Part shown: piece by piece, positions 35,498 through 46,923 of the stretch
How the letters are laid out: every line of letters begins with the position of its first letter
Numbering within the stretch: position 1 is the first letter of the stretch
Origin: Thelephora terrestris
Lineage: Eukaryota > Basidiomycota > Agaricomycetes > Thelephorales > Thelephoraceae
Direction of reading: 5' to 3'
NCBI GenBank assembly: GCA_015956445.1
Contig: WIUZ02000009.1
Location: 1 to 64,000, forward strand
DNA length: 64,000 bases
Notes under the pieces: generated by a model
Database searches by the model: none
The model's input: the letters and a program-made list of their open reading frames with translations, nothing else
Told to the model about the DNA's origin: nothing
Position numbers and translations under genes: made by a program

Positions 35498-35530
35498 AGT
35501 GTGGCGGGCCCCTCCTTGACATATAAAATA
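35498..35530 (+). promoter_or_regulatory. Promoter of HSP70-like gene 2
   Basis: AGTGTGGCGGGCCCCTC (35498-35514) is followed directly by TATAAAATA (35522-35530), about 55 bases before the start codon. The layout matches that of HSP70-like gene 1. Confidence 0.62.
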
Positions 35531-35583
35531 TCGACTTCACGACGGGATGCCTTCCCCCCAACCTCCTCTAGCCTCTCGTGGTC

Positions 35584-38010
35584 ATGGGTATCACTCGCTC
35601 ACCTTACAAAGGGGATTCCCGGAAACTACTCCTCGCCTTCGACATCGGGACCACCTATAGTGGTGTATGCTACGCCTTCCTTGATCCGGGCATTGTTCCT
35701 GAGACCAAGGGCGTCACGACGTGAAGGCTCCTTCTGTTTACTTTCAACTTGAATTTGATGACTGACTGACCGCTCGGAGCAGATTTCTGAATAACGATTG
35801 GAAAGACTTCAAGATCCCGTCAGTATTGTACTATGATCGAGACGGGAAGTTCTGCGGCGCCGGGGACGCCGCCCAATGGGATGATGACGAGAAGCCCGAC
35901 AAGATCAGATGGTAAGACTAATAAGCTGTCTACCGGAGCCTTGCTGAGGCATCAATAGGTGGAAGTTGAAGTTAGCCGAAGGGGACCTTCCCGCAGAGGC
36001 AAAGAGGCATACAACTGCGGATCTACCCAAGGGCAAAACCATTGTCGACCTATTCGCAGACTTCATCCGCTACCTCTTTGACTCCACGGTCGAGCACATC
36101 AAACAGGTAGAACCAACGGGGGACGTTTTGTGGAAAAACTTCGGACCGAGGGTCGAGCTTGTTCTAACTCACCCGAATGGCTGGGAAGGCCAACGTCAGG
36201 AAGTTATGCGCAAAGCGGTTGTAAAAGCAGGCATTTTCGATGAAGAGGAGGCACGGTGCCGGGTTTCCTTTGTCACTGAGGGCGAGGCGAGCTTCAATTA
36301 TTGTGTAACCCGTACGAAGCCCGGCGAGTCGCTCGGGGTGAGTGTCTGCTGATGGTTCAACATTGCCTAGTTTTCACGCTGAGGTTCCCAGGTAGACCAC
36401 AAGGTCCTGGTCATCGACGCAGGCGGCGGAACGATCGATATAAGCTCTTATGCTGTGCGTGGAAAATTTCCTCTGAAGGTTGAGGAACTCTACCTTCCGA
36501 AGTGTAAGGTGACTTTTGAAACTTAACCTGCAAATCTAAAGGCGAGGACAGGTGCTTACCAGGGAGCCGAAATCGTCACAGCCAGGGCAAGGGATTATGC
36601 CCAAGGAATGTCTAACTCCATCTTCATAACCTACCCGCCTCGCCCCTTCAACTTACAATTTCCCACAGCCAGATTCAAGGGTTCGAAGTTCGATACAGAA
36701 TCGGACATTGATGCGTTTACGGAGTGCTTCGATAAGGGGTTGAAGTGCAATTTCTCAGACAGTACCAGGCCCAAATTCGTGAAATTTGGCGGGCCACGAG
36801 ACCATGATAATCGCTGTGGCGTGAAAGACGGGAAGCTCACCTTGAAGGGGTAAGCGAGAGCTGTTTCTACCAATTCACATAATCCACAGGCTCCTTATCA
36901 TGGCCACTGCGTATAGGTCGCAAGTTGCGAAGTTTTTCAAACCTTCCGTCGATGCGATACTAGAGGCTATCAAGAGTGTTGCAAGGGAGTTGGATCCGAA
37001 GAACACGGTAATCATAGCCATCCATAAAACCTGACTCTTTCTCGCTCATGCATTCACGATAGTTCGTTTTCCTGGTCGGTGGCTTCGCCGCAAGCCCTTG
37101 GCTTTTCCGAGAAATAGGCCGCGAGCTCGCGGTATTCGGTTTGAAGCTCTCTCGGCCGGATACACAGACGTGGGCATCGTTTCGTTCTGCTCTCCTCCAA
37201 ACTGGGGAATTGACCTGCCCTTCAGGAACAAGGCGGTTGCCTTCGGAGCGATTTCGCATTATTTGAACCACTTTGTAACCGGCAGACTCGTCAGCTACAC
37301 ATACGGAGCGATTGCCTGCGTCGAGTTCGATGGTTCGGATCCCGAACACCGTCAACGGTCAACAAAGAAAAGGCTGAGCGCCGCCGGGGAGCTGGTCTTG
37401 GAAGCGTTCACGCCTATCCTTTTTAAGGTAGGTGTTATTCGCCCAGCCTCTCTGCTTGACTGAGTACGGGTTTCTAGGGGACTAGAGTATCCGACACGGA
37501 GGAGTTTTCCAGTTGCTTTGCCAGCACAAGTCACCTCCCTCCCGGTGCTGTGGGGCCTAAGAAGCTGGCTGTAATCCGATACAAGGGTAAACGGGAGAAG
37601 CCCCGATGGCTTGATCTTGAACCAGGTCAAGGCGGCATACTCACTGCAGCAACTTTCACATCACTAACCGATTTGTTTGAGCAGAAAATTTCGAGACCGT
37701 GTGTCACGTAGTAGCGGACGCAAAGGAAGTCCCTTGCTTCGCCTTTATTTCTCCAATGGGGTTCCCATGCTTCGTCCAAGCGTACAAGGTCGTGTATATA
37801 TACGGGCAGACAGAGTTCAAGGCCCAGTTGCGTTGGGAAGAAGAGGTATGAATTGCAATACGTGTCATCCCCGATGTCACAACCGTTCTAATTCTTTCCG
37901 AACGCAGGATGATGAGAAACGGTACTTCGATCCAATACACAGGGGCCAGGGCGTGCTAACTTCCTTACAGGAGCGACGCGGTGATCCTGTACGATGAGGC
38001 AACTGATTGA
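35584..38010 (+). CDS. HSP70-like protein 2 (HSPA12-type ATPase)
   Basis: A tandem paralogue of the gene at 30825. The start gives MGITRSPYKGDSRKL and LAFDIGTTYSGVCYAFL. The following blocks match copy 1 in order: WKLKLAEGDLPAEAKRH, LVLTHPNGWEG, FVTEGEASFNYC, VLVIDAGGGTIDISS (about 36405), RFKGSKFDTESDID, VFLVGGFAASPWLFREIG (about 37070), NKAVAFGAISHYLNH, and a tail SDAVILYDEATD. About ten introns lie at the same places, all with normal GT donors. The frame is intact. Both copies keep the ATP-binding motifs, so they are likely active ATPases; role unknown. Confidence 0.86.
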
Positions 38011-38510
38011 CGGCCTCACGCAGCCGCTGTGAAATCTACTAAGCTTGCTTATTCACCAATTCCCGATTATTGTCTGACCAGTTTCCAAATACAGTTGTGT
38101 TCCTTGTAGTGGCCTGAAAAAAATACGCATTGCTTCCTATCGTGTCCAGGTAATCTCTATCCGCCACACTTTGTGCGTTTGTCCAAGGTCTTGGGCGTGA
38201 TCCCATCATGGATGGCAACGTGTGATCACGAATCCGACGGACGATCACCTCCACATCGATATCGGTGCTTCTCACTTCTCGATCTGGTTGGGAACGTATC
38301 GATATCATTCGGTGGTGTTCCCGCAAAAGCTTACGATTGGCTCATCAGCTTGGTCGCGTTTAGTGGGACACTAGATCTGACCCGGGAGGGAAAGGTCATA
38401 TGTTCAGTTGATTCAATGGAGCCTGAGCTGGGCTCTATCGATTTATATACTGCGATGACCCCGCCACACTTTGGCAAATCTCCCTTCCACCTCCCTTCAC
38501 AAACATCACT
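38011..38510. promoter_or_regulatory. Intergenic region with promoter of the next gene
   Basis: A TATA-like TTTATATA (38442-38449) and CCGCCACACTTT (38461-38472, the reverse complement of the HSP70-promoter word) lie just before the ATG at 38511. Another CCGCCACACTTT is at 38161. No gene is seen. Confidence 0.5.
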
Positions 38511-39546
38511 ATGGGGAACGATAAGCGTACAGCCTTAGCCCCCTTGAACACAGCTGATGTACGCAGTGAAAGCGCGCACAAAGGGCAAGAGTCTGCGGTC
38601 GTGGACATGTGCGACCACATCAAGAAGTTAAAACAAGTCTCCGGGACCGCCAAAAGCTTGATCGCCCTGCTTGGAGACCAAATCCAGGTGCTTTCGAGGA
38701 GCATCCCCGTGCGCCGTGGTTTTGAAATCGTATGTGGCCGATTCCATCCCATTGTCATGGCTTTGTCTGAGCTGCATTGTAGGCAGAGGAATTAAGGGAA
38801 CGTTTGAAAGTACACCGCGAAGGCCTGGTAGACGCCTTCAAGCCGCTGCGCGAGTACATCGAACAGGAGAAAGCGCTCTTCTATACCAAACACGCGAAAG
38901 CAATCGAGGGACTGATTCGGAAGCGCGTTGAGGAGGGTGTCAAGCGAAAGCTACCCGCGATTGTGAGGATCGCTGCCATCGGCTTGACTGTATCGTGCTG
39001 AGCAGTATCTCCTTCCTTGTCCCTGTAGGTTAAAGAGAAACTTGGACGGTACGAGGAATACGTCAAGACGAACAGCGTCCTGACCGACAAGGTCACACAA
39101 GCAATTGCGATAACGTGAGTGAATCCTGTCCCTCACCCCGTTGCAAAAAATAACGGTGTGGCGCAACACTTGCAGTTCCGCTCGCACCGCCAATTCTATC
39201 CTTTGTCCAAATTACCCGGAAGAGCAGGTTGCTCTGGTCCCCCCTAACCCCAGATTTGCTGAAATTACCCTCGGGAATTTGAAAAATATCGGCGGTCCCG
39301 CTGCGGTGAGACTCGCAAAGGAGCAGGGGTTAAAGCCCCTAGAGGGTTCACCTGACACAGAACTTGCGCGGGCGCGCAACCTCAACATGATCCTAAGACA
39401 CATCGGAGTGAGTTGTGCGCGATTGTATCTCCTGCTTGAACCTGAACCGACTGATGCTAAAACCCTGTTCATAGGTCCAGTACCAGGCCATTCCGTCGCG
39501 GAATGGCCTCCTCCTTACGTCAGTTGCATTTCAAAGGATTCCTTGA
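38511..39546 (+). CDS. Helical coiled-coil protein, function unknown
   Basis: The start MGNDKRTALAPLNTADVRSE lies 40 bases after the promoter word. Helix-rich exons follow: DHIKKLKQVSGTAKSLIALL, then ERLKVHREGLVDAFKPLREY after an intron ending near 38780, EGLIRKRVEEGVKRKLPAI, VKEKLGRYEEYVKTNSVL, and a final part FAEITLGNLKNIGGPAAVRL with ARARNLNMILRHIG. The last small exon reads to a stop at 39546. Exon edges are estimates. The size and helical nature resemble the minus-strand gene at 33776, but no clear sequence match was seen. I do not know its function. Confidence 0.5.
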
Positions 39547-40415
39547 TCACTTTGGTAGATGTTGCACTATACGTCCTCCTTGCATACCTCATTCTCTCTG
39601 TGTGCATGGATATTGTTCTCTAGATCTTGGCCAGGTATTTCATTCCATATTCTTGGAAATAGTGAGCTTTTTGTTGTGACGAGCAGCGAGATTGGATGTA
39701 CAAACTTGTAGTTCCCTGTAACTTTTATGCAAATCCGTGTTGATCCTCTTGCGATCTGGCGATCCAGCGCTTTTCCTCATATTTCACAGTGATTTTTCCC
39801 GAGCGGGGTTACCGCGTTAGTCTGCGATCCAGTGGGTCATCCAGGCGGGATTTGAGCAAAGAAATACACACCTTCTTAATGATTGACCCCATGGAAAGCG
39901 TTGATTCAGAGCATTCACTTAGGCTTGCGCAGCGTCATGAGAAGGATTGTCGGGCCCCCTGATGCTTGTGCCAATGTGTTGTTGTCGGGTTCGAGACGAC
40001 TAACCCTGCCGTTTACGGTTTCGAAGCCCATACTAGCCGTGGTTTGCGCTTCACTGTACAGCCGCTTTTAGCCGATTCTAGCATCTGGAGCATGGAGATT
40101 TGTGCATCAGGTGAACCAGAAAGCTTCGCGAGGATCTTGGGATGTCTATGACGGCACCCTCGAGCCGAACCGCGTGTGTTTAAGTATCGCACAAGTTCAA
40201 CTGCATCGACGGCGGGTAGAGGAAGCGTGACGTGACCGAGATCACATGACATGCTTTCGAAGGGGGATTGACATGCATTGCAGCTGCCAGTAACTCTTAG
40301 TACGAGCGAGCAGTTGCCTCACACCGACCGCGTGGTTTCCGACCATCCACTCGTCACCTCAGACCAACGGCGTGATTGTGTGTCGAGGGATTGATTGCCA
40401 GTCTACCACCCAAAC
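39547..40415. other. Intergenic stretch
   Basis: About 870 bases with only short frames and no motif. It holds the promoter of kinase copy 1. Confidence 0.4.
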
Positions 40416-42575
40416 ATGAAAGCAAGAAAAGGAGGCTCAGAGAGGTCGGGTGAGTTACATGGTTTCATGTAACGATACTTCCTAAGATATGCCGTCCTCC
40501 CAGTTCAGCAACTCCTGGACCAGATCATCACAAAATGCTCCCAACTATCTGCCGCCAAGGTCAACCTGTTTTACTAGCCGCCCATCGATACTGACGTGCG
40601 GTTCATGTCCTCATGTAGAAGGAGGTGCTGGAACTTCAGGGACTGTGCACAACTCTGAAAGGGCCCCTCGGCGATCGTTCCCTCACTCTGGAACAGTCAA
40701 ACTTTGACGAACTCAAGAGGCCTGTCTGGCGTTCCTCCCAACTCATCCTTTGCTGACGTCGCGAACTCATAGAAAGCTCATCGAAGTCGAGGGACAGTTG
40801 GCACTGTGGTCAAGTTACGGTTTTTTCAAAAGATGGTGTAAGTCCGCTTGATTACCCTGCTCTACATAACTGATTTGTCTGCAAGTCAAAGGAGGGACCA
40901 TCAAGACGGGAATCAGAGCGTTCATCGGAAATATCAATTCCATTGTGAGTCTCATCGGTACCCTCCTGGAAGTGCCTGTTATGTACTCGTGGCCTTCGCA
41001 GACCTCCGCGAGTCCGGTCACCTCGACCAACCTCGTACCGAACAAGGCTAACGGTAGGGCTAATAGAAGCATGCTTTCCCCGGGGGGAGTAAACGGCGCC
41101 AGTCCTGTGATCATGCCCAGTCGCAGTGTACGTACATTCATCGTGTTCACCAGCAACGCGGATGATGATGCGGGATGCTCAACGATCAGAACCACGAACC
41201 ACTGCCGCGTCAAACCTCGGAACACGGCTCACCAGAGAGCCGCTCAGTCGAAGGCAATCAACCACCCCCCGTCAAGCGTTTGGATGGGGAAGTTACGAGA
41301 CAAGGGGATATTCCATTTGCCGAGGGGAGGTACTGCGAAGTTTGGATGGGGGTATGGGAGAAGGCCTGTGGAGAGGGAATCGGTAAGGAGGACACGAAGA
41401 GGGTGAGTATGAATCTCATTGTTTCTTTCCCGCTGATGCGGCTCTCTGCAGGTGGCCTTGAAAGCACTTCGGACACTCAAGCCGCCAGGAAGGGCGGAGA
41501 AGGCAGAGAAAGTAGAGATGGCAGAGAGGGCAGAGAGGGCGCGTAAGGTTCGATTTTTAGTGACGTTCTCTACGCTCCTGACTCATGCGCTCTCCGTTCA
41601 TCAGAGACTCGAGAGCGAACTCCCGAGCTGGGCAGAGTTACATCACCCGAATATCCTGCCATTCTACGGTATGTATTTCTCCCATACCGTTGCTCCGAAG
41701 GTTCCTATGGTTCTTTAGGGACGGTTACGAACATCGGGAACCGCCTCTACATGGTACGTCAACATCTTACGCGAGAAAACATGTGTAGATCCAACTTCCG
41801 TAGGTGTTTCCGTGGCGAGAAAATGGAAATCTACTTGTCTATGCCAAGGGACGCTCCCCAGAAGATAAACACCACCTGGTAAGCATTATAGCGAGTCGGG
41901 AGCAACTTGGGCCTCATTCGACACGGTTCAGTTACGTGGTTCTGCAGCTGGACTAAATTACCTCCATTTGAGGGGTTTTGTACACGGGAGTGGTAAGTTT
42001 GGCAGAAACTTGATGATCACACCTGATTGACACCTCACACAGTCAGATGCGTAAGTTTTTGACGGCGTCTTCTGGGGCGCTATTGACTGAAGTCCCACAG
42101 AACAACGTACTCATCTCTCAAGAGGTAGGTGCCTAGCCTCTGCTGACAGAACGAAAGTTGACGGTACACTGTCAAGGGTGAACCGCAAATCTGCGACTTC
42201 GGGATAGCGAAGATCATCCATCAAACCCACGAGAACACGGTATCAAAGACAGTGTCATCCGCGACAATCATTAGATATGCCGCCCCCGAGCTCATCAAAC
42301 ACAATGATTTTTCTATAACGAAATATTCCGACACATATTCATTCGCACTGCTGATACTCGAATGTATCACGGAAGTTCCACCGTTCTCCAACATCGCTGG
42401 TGACGCTGCGGTCATTCACGCGAGGATCAGCAAGGAACAGTGCCCCTCCCGACCAGAAGGGCAGAACATTGTCTCGGACGAGTTATGGGACCTTATGAAC
42501 CGTTGTTGGTCCATTGTCCCTGACCAGAGGCCCTCGATGGATCACGTCCACCGGTTTTTCTTGGGCCGTGCTTGA
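40416..42575 (+). CDS. TKL-type protein kinase copy 1, possible pseudokinase
   Basis: A helical N-terminal region (QFSNSWTRSSQNAP frame neighbourhood, then KGGTIKTGIRAFIGNINSI) precedes a linker with QNHEPLPRQTSEHG. The kinase domain begins DGEVTRQGDIPFAEGRY and shows VALKAL with the ATP lysine (about 41452), LPSWAELHHPNILPFYG, then VHG (about 41980), NNVLISQ, CDFGIAKI (about 42195), IRYAAPELI, SDTYSFALLILECITEVPPF and a C-lobe end DLMNRCWSIVPDQRP. Many short introns occur. After VHG the next residue reads as Ser where an active kinase has the catalytic Asp, if I place the splice site correctly. It forms a tandem family with 42921 and 50593. Confidence 0.72.
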
Positions 42576-42920
42576 CATACTGTATCTATAGTTTTCATTG
42601 ACAGATATTTAGCTTAATGTTACGAGCTTTACCATGCCTCACCTCTGTATCATACCCGAACGAAGTCTTACCAATATGATGTAGATGTGCATCGTGACGG
42701 CGCGGTACCTTCCATTACCAGGCTCGGGGCATGGATAAGTATCATGGATTCATGATGGTTGCATGGAGTGTGACATGACCGATGTGACGTGGCTTGCTTT
42801 AGCGCTGCCATATCTGAAATGGCGATGGACTGCGCCAAGCGAAGAGTCGCCTCCATCAACAACGTGGCATCCAACCACCAGCCAGTCACAGCAGGCTGAT
42901 TACCAGTATAACTCTCCAAC
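42576..42920. other. Intergenic stretch between kinase copies
   Basis: 345 bases with 3' untranslated and promoter sequence; no gene seen. Confidence 0.4.
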
Positions 42921-45053
42921 ATGAGCTCGACAGCAGGAGAGACACCGGGTGAGTTACCTTGCCTCGAGTAGTGGTGGCTCCCTCAGTGATCTTATCCTTC
43001 CAGCTGGAAAACTCCTGGATCGGATGGTTCAGCATTGCCACAAACTATCCGGCGTGGCTAAGGTCCGCCTACACCCACTAGCCATCCTATTGATGCTAAT
43101 ATGCGGCCTGTAGAAGGAAACATTGGAGCTCGAGGAACTGTGCACAACTCTCAAACGTCGCCTCAAAGATTCCACTTCGGAACAGTCAAACTATGACGAT
43201 CTCAATAGGCCTGTCTGTTTTCCTTCGCCAACCCATCCTTCGCTGACGTCACGAATCTAAAGCGCGCTTGTCGAAGTAGAGGGACAGTTGGCATTGTGGT
43301 CAAATTACGGTTACATGGAGAGATGGAGTAAGTCCGGGTATATAATACCTCCTATGTAACTGATTTGTCTGAAAGTGAAAAAGGGGACCATAAAGGCGGG
43401 CATCAGAGCGTGTATCGAGAGCCTCAAGCCGTTTGTGAGTCTTGTCGAGATCATCCTTGAAGTTATCATTATATACTCGTGGCTTCCGCAGACCCATGAG
43501 GGCCTGGCCGCCCCGCCCACCCCCAAAGTAAAAACATCCGACAGTCGGGATGTTGAGGATACCCTACCGCTGGGAGGAGCAGACAACACCAGTGCTGTGA
43601 ATGTGACCAGTCGTAGTGTGGGTACATTCATTACCTCCACAAACGATGGGGATGATGAAGGGGGATGGCCGATATCTAGAATCGCGAATCGCTTGCGCAC
43701 CAGACGGCGGAGCACGACACACCAGAGAATCACTCAGTTGAAGCCACTCAACCACCACCCCCTGTCAAGCGATTGGACGGAAAGATCACAAAAAACAAGA
43801 CAATTCCCTTTGCTGAGGGAATGTACTGCGAAGTCTGGGAGGGGCAATGGGATACAAGAGGTGCGGAGGAAAGCAGCGGAGATGAGATTGGCGGGAAGAA
43901 GGCGGACGTTAAGAAGGTGAGCGTGAGTCTCACTGCCTCCATCTCGCTGATGCGGTTCTCTGTAGGTAGCCTTGAAAGTGATTCGGATACTCAAGCCGCC
44001 AGAGAGGGCAGAGAGGGCGCGCAAGGTTTGAATCTTCCCGACTGTCGCTACATACGCTCCTTTTTGATTTGCTCTCTGTTTTCCAGGCACTCGAGCGTGA
44101 ACTTCCAAGCTGGGCAGCATTACATCACCAGAATATCCTGCCGTTTTATGGTGAGTGGGTCCCCCCAAAGGCTGCCCCGAATGTTCTCATGGGTGCGTAG
44201 GGATAGCGGACATCGATACACGCCTCCACATGGTAAGTTAACCATCTTGCGTGAGAAAAGACGGGGGAATGCAAATTCCTTAGGTGTTTCCCTGGTGCGA
44301 GAATGGAAACCTACTTGATTACGTCAAGAAACACCCCAAAGAGGATAAACACCGCCTGGTAGGCTCTGTAGCGAATCGAGGGGAACTTGGACCTCATTTG
44401 CCATGGTTTAGTTACGTGGTTCTGCAGCTGGGTTAAACTACCTCCACCTGAGGAACATTGTACATGGGAATAGTGAGTTCGGCATAATCTTGACAGTCGC
44501 GCATGATTTGACACCTCACAAAGTCAGATGCGTAAGTTTGTGACGACATCATCTTACCGGCTGTTGACTAAAGGTGCACAGAACAACGTGCTCATCTCCC
44601 ACGAGGTAAATACCATGCCCCTGCTCATAGTACAGGAGTTGACGGTACACTGGTAAGGGTGAACCACAGATTTGTGACTTTGGGGTGGCAAAGATCATTC
44701 ACGAAACGCATGAGAACTCGGTATCGAAGACAGTGTCATCCGCGTCGATCATTAGATATGCCGCCCCTGAGCTCATCGAACACAACAATTTTTCCATAAC
44801 GACACACGCCGACACATATTCATTCGCACTGCTGATACTCGAATGTATCACAGAAGTTCCACCCTTCTCCAATATCTCTCGTGACGCTGCGGTCATTCAC
44901 GCGAGGATCAGCAAGAAACAGACTCCCCCTCGGCCAGAGAAGAACCTTGTCTCGGACGAGTTATGGGACCTTATGAACCGTTGTTGGTCCATTGTTCCCG
45001 ACCAGAGGCCCACGATGGAAGTGGTCCACCGCTTTTTCTTGGATCTGGCTTGA
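42921..45053 (+). CDS. TKL-type protein kinase copy 2, possible pseudokinase
   Basis: A tandem duplicate of copy 1 with the same exon order. Exon 1 is tiny (MSSTAGETP). Then come helical pieces KLLDRMVQHCHKLSGVAK, KETLELEELCTTLKRRLK and KKGTIKAGIRACIESLKPF, which suggest an N-terminal helical bundle. The kinase domain has IPFAEGMYCEVWEG, VALKVI with the ATP lysine (about 43968), LPSWAALHHQNILPFYG, VHG, NNVLISH, CDFGVAKI (about 44680), IRYAAPELIEH and SFALLILECITEVPPF. After VHG the next residue reads as Asn instead of the catalytic Asp. The frame appears intact to the stop at 45053. Confidence 0.72.
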
Positions 45054-46923
45054 CGCGACGATGTATCTATAATTTCCGTTGACAAATGTGTAGTCTAGCA
45101 TCAGGAGCTTTGCCAAGCTTCGCCCTATACATGCCCGGACGATGTCTTACCTACGTATAGTGTAGGTTTTTTTCCTGAGCCGGATAAACAAGGTAAACCG
45201 TTCACGCCATTTAACCGCCGCACTTTTCAACCCGCTGAGTTGCGCCGCAGACCTTGTGAATCAATGTCTCAATACTTTTTCCACACATAAGGGCATCCTT
45301 CGCTTTGCTTTTGGCTGTGGTCCCGAACGGCCCCTTGATTTGATTCAGACAGACTGTAGCACTCATTTTTCCCCGCGACGTTTGGGAAGCACAGAACAGA
45401 TTTACGACGAAGATGCTTGATCCTGTCGATCAATTGAACTTTCTACACTGGCGCTTTACTCTGTTTGCCTAAGGATTAACTCACGTACTGGAGGACTGAG
45501 AGATTTTTGACCTTCCCAGACTCAATCTCGACCCGTGATGATCCACAATGCACAGGGTAAGTGAAGGGGGGCAGAGGGGACTCTGCGAAGGTGTAAAGGC
45601 AGGAGTCAAGTTTGGTCCGAACAGTCGGATAATTTGATAGTCTGATTGACGGTATCCCGTGGAAGAAATTTTCGAGGTGCGGACCTCCGGGGTGCTGTGT
45701 GAAGGTTGGGCGAGTAGCCGGCGGCTTGTGAGATTGTAGCGTTCCATGGTCAGGAATTCTTCCCCAACTACGGCATCACCGAAGAAAAGCCCCAAAAGTA
45801 TTGTTGCCGAAACGTGGGCGGGCGGGTGATGGGAATCAAGAGGAACCCTGGCCCCGCCGGCCTCTGCAAGCACACAGAACCGACCTTGCCATGGCTCTAC
45901 TCGAGGGAACGGGGTACTCAAATTCTCCAACGAAAGATATGGGTCTACTCGTGTAGGTGTGAGAGGATAGTCCCTGCTGCTGAATCAGGCCTAGGTTTTG
46001 CGGGGAGTCCGGCAGTGGTATCAAGGCCCCATTTGCAAGGAGATCAAGGCCTCGAACAATTTTGAGGGTGGCGAACCTTTGTGTACATGGTTTCCGAGGA
46101 CGGGGCACGGTCTGATTTCCTTGAGATCAAAATAAGATGTTAGGAACGAGGGTTCGTACTTGCCTGTCAAAAAACACGTTCGGGTTGAGTCACAAATGTA
46201 CTCGCCGCTATTTCCACGTTAAGGATGTGCCAGAACCCATGGGAAACAATAGCAACCTTCTCGCTGAGAGCAACTAGGAGCTAGCTTGCCGCTGCCGCTG
46301 GTTTATGTGGCCAACAGACCTTTTACTGAGCTCCCAGGATGAGACCGTGGGGCAATCGAACGCTGCTGTTCAACGTTCAGGCCCACATCAGCAAAAGGGA
46401 AATCAACTTATTTTTCCCACCAGCCAAATCTGACAGATTTTGCGGTATAAATGGCAGGGCGCTTAGGACATAAACTTATAGAAGTTATAAAATAAGTCTA
46501 AAGGTTACGGAAAAGGCAAAAAAAGTCGGAAAAGGCTGAAACAAGTCTGAAATAAGTAAAATTCCATGTTGCTGACGGCCCAGGGTCCATCGAATAGTTG
46601 AAGACCGCGCCTCCTGTCGCGTTCGGTAACGCGGTATGCCAAAAGTTGCGAACGATGTCCTTTTACAGAAGCGACTACCGACCGATATCGATAATCAGTG
46701 ATCAGATAATGCGATTCTGGACGCGAAATACCGTGCCAGGGGTGTTCACTGTGGGAGGAATGGAGACACGGCCTTCACCGGACCGGTGTCGCTTGCACTA
46801 GTAGTCGATCACTCGAACCCCATTTCTTGATCGCCACGCTTTCCATTCACACCACCCGCGAGCGTTGGTTCGATTCGTATAAAATCCCAGACAAGGTAGG
46901 CACACTCCCTCACAATCTCCCAG
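45054..46923. other. Long stretch without a recognised gene
   Basis: A minus-strand open frame (45481-45930, with ILLGLFFGDAVVGEEFLTM) and its neighbour at 45836-46108 could be pieces of a decayed gene; I do not recognise them. The stretch 46440-46570 is AT-rich with repeated AAAAAGTC and AAATAAGTC words. The last part must hold the promoter of the FunK1 gene. Confidence 0.4.
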
